Shown here in pieces: positions 49,921 through 58,604 of a stretch of DNA of 64,000 bases; position 1 is the stretch's first letter; the number at the start of each line of letters is the position of its first letter. The translations under genes and the position numbers were made by a program. The notes under the pieces were generated by a model, which saw only the letters and a program-made list of their open reading frames with translations, did no database searches and was not told the DNA's origin. Source of the stretch: Leeia speluncae (GTDB lineage Bacteria > Pseudomonadota > Gammaproteobacteria > Burkholderiales > Leeiaceae); contig NZ_JAJBZT010000006.1 of the NCBI RefSeq assembly GCF_020564625.1, positions 124,001 to 188,000 of the forward strand. The letters run 5' to 3'.

Positions 49921-50499
49921 ATGAATCTTCCTCCTCTTGTTCAGTCGTTTGTTCTTCACTTTGGTGAAATGGGTAGCCGTTGGGGTATTAGCCGAACGGT
50001 TGGCCAAATTTATGCACTGCTATTTGTATCTGATAAGCCGTTAAATGCAGATGAGATCGCGGATCAGCTGGGGTTTTCCAGATCCAACGTCAGCATGGGT
50101 TTAAAAGAGCTATCTGCTTGGCAGTTGGTGAAATTGCAGCATATTCCAGGTGATCGTCGAGAATATTTCTCTACGCCAGAAGATGTGTGGGCGATTTTTA
50201 AAACCTTGGCGCAAGAACGTAAAAAACGAGAGGTAGAGCCAACACTTACGATGCTTCGCCATGCCATGTTAGAAACACCGGGAAGTGATAGCGAGCGTCA
50301 TGCGCAGGCGCGGATGGCCGAGATGTACCAACTCATTGAACTAGTTACTACTTGGTTTAGTGATATCCAAGACATGGATGTGGCGACGCTGAAAAAATTA
50401 ATGAAACTAGGGGCCAAAGTACAAAAAGTACTGCAATTAACGCAGAGCCTAAGCAAGTTTGGGGGAAAACATCTTAACGAGGAAGACGATCATGATTGA
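49921..50499 (+). CDS. GbsR/MarR-type transcriptional regulator
   Basis: 192 residues from ATG 49921; the TTG at 49903 in frame has no better ribosome site. The winged helix is clear: GISRTVGQIYALLFVSDKPLNADEIADQLGFSRSNVSMGLKELSAWQLVKLQHIPGDRREYFS, the pattern of the GbsR group. The second half is helical and may dimerise. Its end overlaps the oxidase subunit I start by eight bases, so it controls, or at least is transcribed with, the bd oxidase operon. A palindrome lies at its own promoter. Confidence 0.85.
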   Translation: MNLPPLVQSFVLHFGEMGSRWGISRTVGQIYALLFVSDKPLNADEIADQLGFSRSNVSMGLKELSAWQLVKLQHIPGDRREYFSTPEDVWAIFKTLAQERKKREVEPTLTMLRHAMLETPGSDSERHAQARMAEMYQLIELVTTWFSDIQDMDVATLKKLMKLGAKVQKVLQLTQSLSKFGGKHLNEEDDHD

Positions 50500-51796
50500 C
50501 CCCCTAATACTGTCTAGAATTCAGTTTGCAGCAAATATTTCCTTTCATATCTTATTTCCAACAATTAGCATTGCGCTGGGCTGGTATCTTTGTTTTTTTG
50601 CTTGGCGAGCCTACCGAACAAAGCAATCTGTTTGGTCTTCTTTATACCTGTTCTGGGTAAAAATCTTTGCGCTAACCTTTGCGCTAGGCGTTGTGTCTGG
50701 CATCACGATGAGTTTTCAATTTGGCACGAACTGGCCGGGCTATATGCAAGTGGCAGGCAACGTGGCAGGCCCCTTGTTGGCATATGAAATATTAACGGCA
50801 TTTTTCTTAGAAGCTACTTTCCTTGGTGTGATGCTATTTGGCCGGCAACGAGTATCACCGCGTATGCATTTAATTGCGAGTTTTCTGGTTGCTTTTGGGA
50901 CATCGGTTTCTGCCTTTTGGATTTTGTCTTTAAATTCTTGGATGCAAACGCCTGCGGGTGTTGTGTTGGTAGATGGCAAGGTTCAGGTGCAAGATTGGTT
51001 TGCCGTAATTTTTAATCCATCTATGCCTTATCGACTGTCTCACATGCTTGTTGCTTCTGGTTTGACCGCTTCTTTCTTAATCGCTGGGATATCGGCTTGG
51101 AAGCTGCGTCGTTTCCAGAATAGTGAGGTGGCAAAGACAGGGTTTCGTACCGCAGTCAAAGTGGCTGCTGTATTAATCCCTTTGCAGATTTTCATTGGCG
51201 ATATGCATGGGCTTAATACGAGAGAACATCAACCAGCTAAATTAGCGGCTATTGAAGCGGTATGGCATACCGAAAAAGGCGCAGCACTCACTTTATTTGG
51301 GTTGCCCAACGAAGAAACAAAGCAGACTGACTATGCTGTTACGGTGCCAAAACTCGCTAGTCTAATCTTGACCCATGACATCAATGGCGAAATTCGAGGA
51401 CTAAATGAATTTTCCGATCATCCTCCGGTGGCGAAAGTTTTTTGGAGTTTCCGCGTGATGGTGGGAATGGGGCTCTTGATGCTTTTAGTTGCTTGGGGCG
51501 GTGCATGGTATTTATTGAAGCAACAAACCATTCCACAACCAGTTTTGCGGATATTTTCTTGGATGACTTTTTCAGGATGGTTTGCGACATTGGCTGGTTG
51601 GTTTGTGACGGAAATTGGCCGTCAGCCCTGGCTAGTGACGGGGATTTTGCGGACTGCTGATGCGGTAACCAAAGTGGGTAGTCACATGGTGCTGTCTTCC
51701 TTGGTGATGTACTTGGTGCTCTATGTGGTATTGCTGAGTGCGTATGTAAGCGTGGTGTTTCATTTGGCTGGCAAAGCTGGAAAGCAAGAGGTGTAA
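50492..51796 (+). CDS. cydA: Cytochrome bd-type quinol oxidase subunit I (Cio-like)
   Basis: 434 residues from ATG 50492 with GAGGAAG upstream. Motifs: SRIQFAANISFHILFPTISIALGWYL with the heme b595 ligand His, SGITMSFQFGTNWPGY, YEILTAFFLEATFLGVMLFG, SLNSWMQTPAG, YRLSHMLVASGLTASFLIAG with His, and GDMHGLNTREHQPAKLAAIEA. The Q-loop is short and total length is well below the 520 residues of E. coli CydA, so this is the CioA or short-Q-loop type, often cyanide resistant. It transfers quinol electrons to oxygen in the inner membrane. Confidence 0.93.
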   Translation: MIDPLILSRIQFAANISFHILFPTISIALGWYLCFFAWRAYRTKQSVWSSLYLFWVKIFALTFALGVVSGITMSFQFGTNWPGYMQVAGNVAGPLLAYEILTAFFLEATFLGVMLFGRQRVSPRMHLIASFLVAFGTSVSAFWILSLNSWMQTPAGVVLVDGKVQVQDWFAVIFNPSMPYRLSHMLVASGLTASFLIAGISAWKLRRFQNSEVAKTGFRTAVKVAAVLIPLQIFIGDMHGLNTREHQPAKLAAIEAVWHTEKGAALTLFGLPNEETKQTDYAVTVPKLASLILTHDINGEIRGLNEFSDHPPVAKVFWSFRVMVGMGLLMLLVAWGGAWYLLKQQTIPQPVLRIFSWMTFSGWFATLAGWFVTEIGRQPWLVTGILRTADAVTKVGSHMVLSSLVMYLVLYVVLLSAYVSVVFHLAGKAGKQEV

Positions 51797-51797
51797 C

Positions 51798-52808
51798 ATG
51801 GACTGGGGATATTGGTTGCCCGTCATTTTTGCTGGGCTGATGGCACTGTCTTTATTACTGTATGTGGTGTTGGATGGTTACGACTTAGGAATTGGCCTAT
51901 TGCTACCTTTGGTTTCCGACGAAGATAAAGATCGAATGATTGCGTCGATAGGCCCATTTTGGGATGCAAATGAAACGTGGCTGGTGCTGGGCATTGGATT
52001 GTTGCTAGTGGCTTTTCCGGCTGCGAATGCAATGTTAATGGCATCTATGTATTTGCCGGTGGCATTGATGTTAGGGGGCTTAATATTACGCGGAGTGTCA
52101 TTTGATTTTCGTGTAAAGGCAAAAGACCCGCACAAACCATGGTGGAATTTGGGCTTTACCATAGGGTCACTAATCGCGGCACTTTCACAAGGCTATATGT
52201 TAGGCCGCTATTTAAGCGGTTTTGCCGAAACCTCTGCTGCTTATGGCTTTGCTGTGATGACGGCGATAGGGTTAGCTGCTGCTTACATTTTGCTTGGGTC
52301 TGCTTGGCTGATTTTAAAAACGGAAGGGTATTTGCAACAACAAGCTACGCGTTGGATGCAAATTGCGCTATGGCCAATGGGGTTTGGTATTTTTCTTATT
52401 TCTGTGGTGACACCTTGGATGATTCCTTCCATTGCGCAGAAGTGGTTTCAGTTACCTAACTTTTTACTCCTGCTACCTCTGCCGCTAGTGTCTATTTGCC
52501 TTTATTTTGCTTTATTTAAAATCTTGCCGGCACTCAGAAAGCAACAAAGTATTGGTCATGACCGTTGGTGTTGGCTGCCATTTTCTGCTGCCGTTAGCCT
52601 AATTGTTTTGGCATTCTGGGGGCTGGCTTATAGTGTTTTTCCTGAAATCGTGATGGGGAAAATGACGATTTGGCAAGCTGCGAGTGATACTGCGGCGTTG
52701 AAAGTGATTTTCTACGGAGCAATAGTGGTGCTGCCGGTCATTCTTTTATACACCGCCTTTTCCTATCGAATATTTCGCGGAAAGATTGGTGATTTGCGCT
52801 ATGACTAG
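51798..52808 (+). CDS. cydB: Cytochrome bd-type quinol oxidase subunit II
   Basis: A 336-residue membrane protein with at least eight hydrophobic helices. Family features: LPVIFAGLMALSLLLYVVLDGYDLGIGLLLPLV near the N-terminus, DANETWLVLGIGLLLVAFPAANAML and FDFRVKAKDPHKPWWNLGFTIGSLIAALSQGYMLGRYL. It is the partner of subunit I, with one base between the genes. No cydX- or cydD/C-like gene follows. Confidence 0.93.
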   Translation: MDWGYWLPVIFAGLMALSLLLYVVLDGYDLGIGLLLPLVSDEDKDRMIASIGPFWDANETWLVLGIGLLLVAFPAANAMLMASMYLPVALMLGGLILRGVSFDFRVKAKDPHKPWWNLGFTIGSLIAALSQGYMLGRYLSGFAETSAAYGFAVMTAIGLAAAYILLGSAWLILKTEGYLQQQATRWMQIALWPMGFGIFLISVVTPWMIPSIAQKWFQLPNFLLLLPLPLVSICLYFALFKILPALRKQQSIGHDRWCWLPFSAAVSLIVLAFWGLAYSVFPEIVMGKMTIWQAASDTAALKVIFYGAIVVLPVILLYTAFSYRIFRGKIGDLRYD

Positions 52809-52818
52809 GAATATCTAG

Positions 52819-53343
52819 ATGGCTGCTTTAGTCCACGCTGTAGCAACACCCGTTCGTACTGATTTGCACCCCTTTATTTGCGAGTCGCATTTCTTTGATA
52901 GCTGGCAATTAGTCCTGCCTGCAACGGAGCAGCAACCAGCAATGTTTTATTTGCTTAAGATGCTAGGAAACTCGCCTGCTTGGGTGGATAGTCTCATGAC
53001 TCTTCGCAATAAAGCGGTGCAATTAGTCGGTTTAAAAGATTTGTCGGTGATGAGTGCAATTTCTCTTGAAAAAGCGCCATCGGATTACCAAATTGGTGAT
53101 CGTGTGGGTATTTTTACATTGATCAGCCAGACCCCGAGTGAGGTAATTGTTGGGGATAATGACAAGCACCTTGAAGTGAGAATTTCATTTTTAAAAGAGA
53201 TGAAGAATGAGCAAATGGTGCTAACCATCACGACCGCGGTAAAAAATCATAACTGGTTGGGTCGGTGTTATATGTGGTTTGTAAAGCCATTTCATCGTGT
53301 GATTGCTCCAGCGACCTTAAAAAGGTTGATACTTACCAGTTAA
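52819..53343 (+). CDS. DUF2867 family protein
   Basis: A 174-residue soluble protein behind AGGA. The pattern DSWQLVLPATEQQPAMFYLLKMLGNSPAWVDSLMTLRNKAVQLVGLKD...YQIGDRVGIFTLISQTPSEVIVGDNDKHLEVRISFL...VVKNHNWLGRCYMWFVKPFHRVIAPATLKRL is that of DUF2867. It probably binds a hydrophobic ligand in a START-like barrel. It is 10 bases behind the oxidase subunit II gene and likely co-transcribed; its job is unknown. Confidence 0.75.
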   Translation: MAALVHAVATPVRTDLHPFICESHFFDSWQLVLPATEQQPAMFYLLKMLGNSPAWVDSLMTLRNKAVQLVGLKDLSVMSAISLEKAPSDYQIGDRVGIFTLISQTPSEVIVGDNDKHLEVRISFLKEMKNEQMVLTITTAVKNHNWLGRCYMWFVKPFHRVIAPATLKRLILTS

Positions 53344-53512
53344 TCCATTTTAACGACTAAAAAGTGCAGGATTTTGCCTAAGTGACTGTCTTTCATGACC
53401 TTTTTTCCATAATCGGTCGTTTGAAGGCAACTGTCAGATTTGCGTTTGCGTATCTTTAATCCTTAACCAGCTTGGGGAAGCTGGATGATTAATTACTACG
53501 GCGAACACAAAT

Positions 53513-56500
53513 ATGAAAACCATTCGCAAACTTCTGGTAGCCAACCGTTCTGAAATCGCCATCCGCGTGATGCGTGCCGCATCCGAACTCGGTATTCGCA
53601 CGGTTGCGATCTATGCCAATGAAGACCGTTTTGCACTACATCGCTTTAAAGCCGACGAGAGTTATCTGGTTGGTGAAGGTAAAAAGCCGATTGGTGCGTA
53701 TCTCGATATTGAAGACATCTTGCGCATTGCTAAAGAAGCGGGCGTAGATGCGATTCACCCAGGCTATGGTTTCTTGTCAGAGAACCCTGACTTTGCCGAT
53801 GCCTGTGCGAGAGAAGGGATTCACTTTATTGGCCCTACCTCAGAAGTGATGCGAACCTTGGGTAATAAGGTTGCTGCACGCAATGCAGCGGTAGCCGCCG
53901 GTGTGCCAGTGATGCCGGCAACCGGCCCGTTGCCGACTGATTTGGCGCAATGCCAAGCATTGGCCTTAGAAGTGGGTTATCCACTGATGCTCAAAGCCAG
54001 TTGGGGGGGCGGTGGCCGTGGTATGCGTGTCATTGAAACCGAAGCCGACTTGGCGCCGATGATCGAGGTCGCTCGCCGCGAAGCTTTAGCTGCCTTTGGT
54101 AATGACGAAGTCTACCTAGAGAAATTGGTACGCCGTGCCCGTCACGTCGAAGTACAGATTCTCGGTGATACCCATGGCAATGTCGTGCACCTATTCGAGC
54201 GCGATTGCTCGGTACAGCGCCGTAACCAGAAAGTGGTCGAACGCGCCCCAGCACCGTATCTGGATGAAACGACCCGTTCCGAACTATGTGAATCTGCTTT
54301 AAAACTCGCTCGTGCCGTGAACTACACCCACGCGGGGACAGTGGAATTCCTGATGGATGCCGATACGGGCAAGTTCTACTTCATTGAAGTGAACCCACGT
54401 ATCCAGGTAGAACATACCGTCACCGAAGAAGTGACCGGTATCGATATCGTCAAAGCGCAAATCCGCGTCACCGAAGGTAGCCAGATTGGTGATGGCAAAT
54501 GTGGTGTGCCCGTACAATCTGAAATCAAACTCAATGGCCATGCGCTACAGTGCCGTGTTACCACCGAAGATCCAGAAAATAACTTCACGCCAGACTATGG
54601 CCGCTTAACCGCTTACCGCAGTGCCTCTGGTTTTGGTATTCGTCTAGATGGTGGCACCGCTTACGCCGGCGCAGTGATCACCCCGTACTACGATTCACTC
54701 CTTGTAAAAGTAACCGCTTGGGCACCGACTGCCGAAGATGCGATTCGCCGGATGGACCGCGCACTACGCGAATTCCGTATCCGTGGCGTGACCTCTAACT
54801 TGCCGTTCCTGGAAAACATCATCTTCCATCCTCAGTTTATCTCTGGCGAATGTATTACCCGCTTTATTGATACCACCCCAGAGCTATTCAAGTTTAATAA
54901 GCGCCGTGACCGCGCCACCAAACTGCTGAAGTTTATTGGCGATGTAGTGGTCAACGGCAATCCGGAAATGAAAGGCCGTAAAGCACCTGCTTTACCGATT
55001 GCCGATGCACCAAAACCAAAGATTGCGCTCACGACCGAACTACCAAAAGGTACCCGTGATTTACTGAAAGAACTTGGCGCAGAGAAATTCGCTGAATGGA
55101 TGAAAGCACAAGACCGTGTCTTGCTGACCGACACCACCATGCGCGATGCGCACCAATCCTTGTTCGCCACCCGTATGCGGACCAAGGACATGGTGCAAAT
55201 CGCCCCACACTATGCCCGTATGTTGCCACAACTGTTCTCGATGGAATGTTGGGGTGGGGCGACCTTTGACGTCGCGATGCGCTTCTTGAAAGAAGACCCG
55301 TGGGATCGTCTACACCAACTACGTAGCGCCACACCGAACATCCTGTTCCAGATGCTGCTGCGTGCGTCCAACGCCGTGGGTTACACAAACTACCCAGATA
55401 ACGTGGTGCGCTACTTCGTCGAGCAAGCCGCGAAGAATGGCGTAGACGTATTCCGTGTGTTTGATTCACTCAACGCCGTCGACAATATGCGCGTTGCCAT
55501 GGATGCGGTACGTGAAAGTGGCGCCTTGTGTGAAGGTACCATTTGCTACACCGGCGACCTGTTTGACCAAAGCCGTAGTAAGTACAACCTACAGTACTAC
55601 GTCAAGATGGCGAAAGAACTAGAAAAAGCCGGTGCCCATATTCTAGGTATCAAAGACATGGCCGGTATCTGCCGTCCACGTGCGGCGTCCGCACTCGTCA
55701 AAGCGCTAAAAGAAGAAGTTGGCCTGCCGATTCACTTCCATACCCACGACACCAGCGGCATCTCTGCCGCTAGCGTACTAGCCGCGATCGAGGCCGGTGT
55801 CGATGCAGTCGACGGTGCAATGGACTCCATGAGTGGCCTGACGTCCCAACCTAACCTCGGCGCGATTGCCGCCGCCTTGGCAGGTAGCGACCGCGATACC
55901 GGATTAGATCTCGACGCAATGCAACAGATTTCCCATTACTGGGAAGGCGTACGTCACGCTTACAGCCCGTTCGAAGCCGATATTCGCTCTGGCACATCGG
56001 ACGTTTATCGCCACGAAATGCCTGGTGGCCAATACACCAACCTGCGTGAACAAGCGCGGGCGATGGGGCTAGAACACCGCTGGCCAGATATCTCCAAGGC
56101 TTATGCCGACGTGAACCGCCTGTTTGGCGATATCGTCAAAGTGACACCTACTTCTAAAGTCGTGGGTGACATGGCCATCTTCATGGTCGCGAATGAAATC
56201 AGCGCAGAGGATGTGAAAAACCCGAACCGCGAACTCGCGTTCCCTGAATCCGTCATCTCCTTATTCAAAGGCGAACTCGGCTTCCCGCAAGATGGTTTCC
56301 CGAAAGACCTGCAAGACCGCATCTTGCGTGGGGCAAAACCACTCGAAGGTCGTCCGGGTGAAACCCTTGCACCTGTTGATTTGGTGCAAGCCAAAGCAGA
56401 CCTGGAAAAGAGCGTGCATCGTCACGTCACCGATACCGAACTCGCGTCTAGCCTGATGTACCCGAAAGTCTTTAAAGACTTCGCCCAGCATCAAGCCAGC

Positions 56501-56956
56501 TTTGGTGATGTATCGAAACTGCCAACCCCAGCGTTCTTCTACGGCCTCGCCGACCAGCAAGAAATCGCCGTGGATCTAGAGCCGGGTAAATCGCTACAAA
56601 TCCGCCTGCAAGGCCAAGCAGACCTACCGGAAGAAGGCGAAGTCAAACTCTTCTTCGAACTCAACGGCCAACCCCGAGTGATTCGCGTAGCAAAAGCTGG
56701 CGCAGGTAAAAAAGTAGAAGCTCGCAAAGCAGAAACTGGCAATAGCAACCACGTTGGCGCACCAATGCCGGGCATGGTCGTGACGGTTTCCGTGCAACCG
56801 GGACAAAAGGTAAGCCAAGGCGACCCACTGATCTCGATTGAAGCAATGAAGATGGAAACTGCGATCCGTGCAGAGCAGGGTGGCACGGTGAAAGAAGTGC
56901 TAGTGAAACCAGGGCAATCAGTGAATGCGCATGATTTGCTGATTGTGTTTGGGTAA
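53513..56956 (+). CDS. pyc: Pyruvate carboxylase
   Basis: A 1147-residue single-chain biotin enzyme that makes oxaloacetate from pyruvate, ATP and bicarbonate. Domains in order: biotin carboxylase (about 1-450, RKLLVANRSEIAIRVMRAASELGI, KASWGGGGRGMRVI, FIEVNPRIQVEHTVTEEVTGIDIVK); carboxyltransferase (about 530-830, TDTTMRDAHQSLFATRMRTKDM, GGATFDVAMRFLKEDPWDRL, HFHTHDTSGI); and a biotinyl domain at the end (PMPGMVVTVSVQPGQKVSQGDPLISIEAMKMETAI, with the biotinylated Lys). Length is normal. Codons are richer in C at the third position than in neighbours. A 12-bp hairpin follows. Confidence 0.96.
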   Translation: MKTIRKLLVANRSEIAIRVMRAASELGIRTVAIYANEDRFALHRFKADESYLVGEGKKPIGAYLDIEDILRIAKEAGVDAIHPGYGFLSENPDFADACAREGIHFIGPTSEVMRTLGNKVAARNAAVAAGVPVMPATGPLPTDLAQCQALALEVGYPLMLKASWGGGGRGMRVIETEADLAPMIEVARREALAAFGNDEVYLEKLVRRARHVEVQILGDTHGNVVHLFERDCSVQRRNQKVVERAPAPYLDETTRSELCESALKLARAVNYTHAGTVEFLMDADTGKFYFIEVNPRIQVEHTVTEEVTGIDIVKAQIRVTEGSQIGDGKCGVPVQSEIKLNGHALQCRVTTEDPENNFTPDYGRLTAYRSASGFGIRLDGGTAYAGAVITPYYDSLLVKVTAWAPTAEDAIRRMDRALREFRIRGVTSNLPFLENIIFHPQFISGECITRFIDTTPELFKFNKRRDRATKLLKFIGDVVVNGNPEMKGRKAPALPIADAPKPKIALTTELPKGTRDLLKELGAEKFAEWMKAQDRVLLTDTTMRDAHQSLFATRMRTKDMVQIAPHYARMLPQLFSMECWGGATFDVAMRFLKEDPWDRLHQLRSATPNILFQMLLRASNAVGYTNYPDNVVRYFVEQAAKNGVDVFRVFDSLNAVDNMRVAMDAVRESGALCEGTICYTGDLFDQSRSKYNLQYYVKMAKELEKAGAHILGIKDMAGICRPRAASALVKALKEEVGLPIHFHTHDTSGISAASVLAAIEAGVDAVDGAMDSMSGLTSQPNLGAIAAALAGSDRDTGLDLDAMQQISHYWEGVRHAYSPFEADIRSGTSDVYRHEMPGGQYTNLREQARAMGLEHRWPDISKAYADVNRLFGDIVKVTPTSKVVGDMAIFMVANEISAEDVKNPNRELAFPESVISLFKGELGFPQDGFPKDLQDRILRGAKPLEGRPGETLAPVDLVQAKADLEKSVHRHVTDTELASSLMYPKVFKDFAQHQASFGDVSKLPTPAFFYGLADQQEIAVDLEPGKSLQIRLQGQADLPEEGEVKLFFELNGQPRVIRVAKAGAGKKVEARKAETGNSNHVGAPMPGMVVTVSVQPGQKVSQGDPLISIEAMKMETAIRAEQGGTVKEVLVKPGQSVNAHDLLIVFG

Positions 56957-56969
56957 TTAGCCAATCCTA

Positions 56970-56999
56970 CCCTCTGTAAAGTGAATGCTTTACAGAGGG
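56970..56999. terminator. Hairpin after pyruvate carboxylase gene
   Basis: CCCTCTGTAAAG (56970-56981) and CTTTACAGAGGG (56988-56999) form a perfect 12-bp stem. No T-run follows directly. Confidence 0.6.
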
Positions 57000-57257
57000 G
57001 GGCTTTACACTGAATAAGTGTCGTTCATTCTTTTCTCGTCATACCTCAAATCTCCTTCGTTTCATCGCTATTTTCATTTGGTCTTACGCGCACGCTGGCA
57101 TTGCGGTTTTTTTGATCGTTTTTTACGTGAATATTGCTTGCATCACCTTGTATTTCTCTGCGATTCTTTTCTAGAAATATGCTAATCTTATGAACAATTG
57201 TTGGTTTTTTTGCAAGTTAGTTCATTGCGCTGCACCATTTTCTGAATCGGGATGCTT
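57000..57257. other. Intergenic region without supported gene
   Basis: About 258 bases. A hydrophobic 54-codon frame (57010-57174) could start only at CTG and is listed among rejected items. A promoter for the next gene is expected here but not clear. Confidence 0.4.
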
Positions 57258-57791
57258 ATGCAAGATAAATCGTTTTTCTCTTATCCAGACTATATAAATA
57301 AATGGTCTGATGAGCAGGCGATTATTGCCATGCTAAATTCTTGGATGTTATTTAAAGCGGACTTTCAGGCTTTTTATTTGAAGGTACAAGAAACATCTGA
57401 ACTGCATGATTCGATCTTGCTAAACCCAAACGAGGTAACGAAAGCCTATTTTCGCTTTTGCCATATTGTCGATAAATTCCCGAAGGCCGTGTGGAGTAAA
57501 GATGAGCAAAGGCAAGTATTGCTTGGGTTGCTGCACGCTTTATTATCGTGTGATGTGCTGTTAACGCATGCAGAGGTAAAAGCAGGATTAGACCGACAAG
57601 CCATCGCCGCCTTGTATGTGATGAATGTGTATTCTGCGCTTTGCAAACAGGCAACTGGCCAAGTTCCTCATTTAAATTGGGACTGGATACAAACCAATTG
57701 GCAAAGTTTTATTGAAAATATGAAAGAACATTATGCAAACGGCGATTTGATGTTCTTTAATTTGTTTGAGGCTGAACATGGAAAAGCCTAA
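57258..57791 (+). CDS. Helical protein of unknown function, first of a pair
   Basis: 177 residues from ATG 57258 (GGGAT nearby upstream; an ATG two codons earlier is possible). It is rich in helices and in aromatic residues (DKSFFSYPDYINKWSDEQAIIAMLNSWMLFKADFQAFYLKVQ; SKDEQRQVLLGLLHALLSCDVLLTHAEVKAGLDRQAIAALYVMNVYSAL). No membrane segment or known domain is visible. Its end overlaps the next gene by 14 bases, so the two are coupled and probably act together. Confidence 0.6.
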   Translation: MQDKSFFSYPDYINKWSDEQAIIAMLNSWMLFKADFQAFYLKVQETSELHDSILLNPNEVTKAYFRFCHIVDKFPKAVWSKDEQRQVLLGLLHALLSCDVLLTHAEVKAGLDRQAIAALYVMNVYSALCKQATGQVPHLNWDWIQTNWQSFIENMKEHYANGDLMFFNLFEAEHGKA

Positions 57792-58596
57792 GCTACCCAA
57801 CCCGCAACCCGTACTAGAACGTGCTTCTTTCTTTACCTTAAAAGATAGGGTGCGGATGCTAAAGCGATCTGCCAAAAATAGGGCGGAACACTTTATTGCG
57901 GAGTTAGAAAATGCAACCGGGCATTTTCCTTTTTCGCTGAATTTGCCATTTCACTTTGCTGGCGGTGCAGCAACGGGGTTAATCGATGTGGCAGATAAGT
58001 TGCTGCATGAACTCGTTTCATTTGACCCGATAAAGATCAAAGAAGCAAACCAACTGATTCAGCCACAAGACTTTTTGATTACAAAAGGGCAGTCGGAATC
58101 TTATATCTTGGGTAGTTATTACTTTCTACTCAATCGCTCTTTGAAGGCGCTAAATGTAGAGGGGTACTATGTCTCTGAATTAGCTATTTATCGAGGGTTT
58201 AAGAATTTTTGTGCCTTGGACTTGAATGACGCAAGCTTGAGTGTGTCGCGTGAGTTTGTAGTGGTGAGTGATGCGAGTTTTGCCAGTGCGTGTTTCGTTT
58301 ATTCTTTGTTACTTGGCATGCCGGTAAAACGAATCACTACCATTGCTGTTGATGATGAAGTAGCAATTAGCCAGTTACGCAAGATCAATATGGTCGTTTG
58401 TGTGGCGGCGTTATTGAGTGTGGATATTTACGAAATGAAGCGGGTAGAAGATCCCGCTGTTGATGTGTTAGATGCAGTGGGCATGGCCGCTGAGATTGCT
58501 TCCGCAATAGAAGAAGATCTCTTGGCCATGGTGAAGACGCAAAACTTTCATGTGCAATTAGCCAAGCAATTGGATTTGATTGCTCGGCATTTATAA
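57778..58596 (+). CDS. Protein of unknown function, second of a pair
   Basis: 272 residues from ATG 57778, with TTTGAGGCTGAAC upstream. The middle has an alpha/beta character (FAGGAATGLIDVADKLLHELVSFDPIKIKEANQLIQPQDFLITKGQSESYILGSYYFLLNRSL). A later part alternates strands and helices (EFVVVSDASFASACFVYSLLLGMPVKRITTIAVDDEVAISQLRKINMVVCVAALLSVDIYE). No catalytic motif is recognised. It ends eight bases before the convergent SorC-type regulator gene. Confidence 0.6.
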   Translation: MEKPKLPNPQPVLERASFFTLKDRVRMLKRSAKNRAEHFIAELENATGHFPFSLNLPFHFAGGAATGLIDVADKLLHELVSFDPIKIKEANQLIQPQDFLITKGQSESYILGSYYFLLNRSLKALNVEGYYVSELAIYRGFKNFCALDLNDASLSVSREFVVVSDASFASACFVYSLLLGMPVKRITTIAVDDEVAISQLRKINMVVCVAALLSVDIYEMKRVEDPAVDVLDAVGMAAEIASAIEEDLLAMVKTQNFHVQLAKQLDLIARHL

Positions 58597-58604
58597 GCCT
58601 TAGA

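Noticed and set aside
56539-56964. Long minus-strand frames inside the pyruvate carboxylase gene
   Set aside because: They are antisense shadows caused by the C-ending codon use of pyc; no ribosome sites or recognisable domains.
57010-57174. 54-codon hydrophobic frame after the pyruvate carboxylase hairpin
   Set aside because: It looks membrane-like, but the only start would be CTG and no conservation can be shown.
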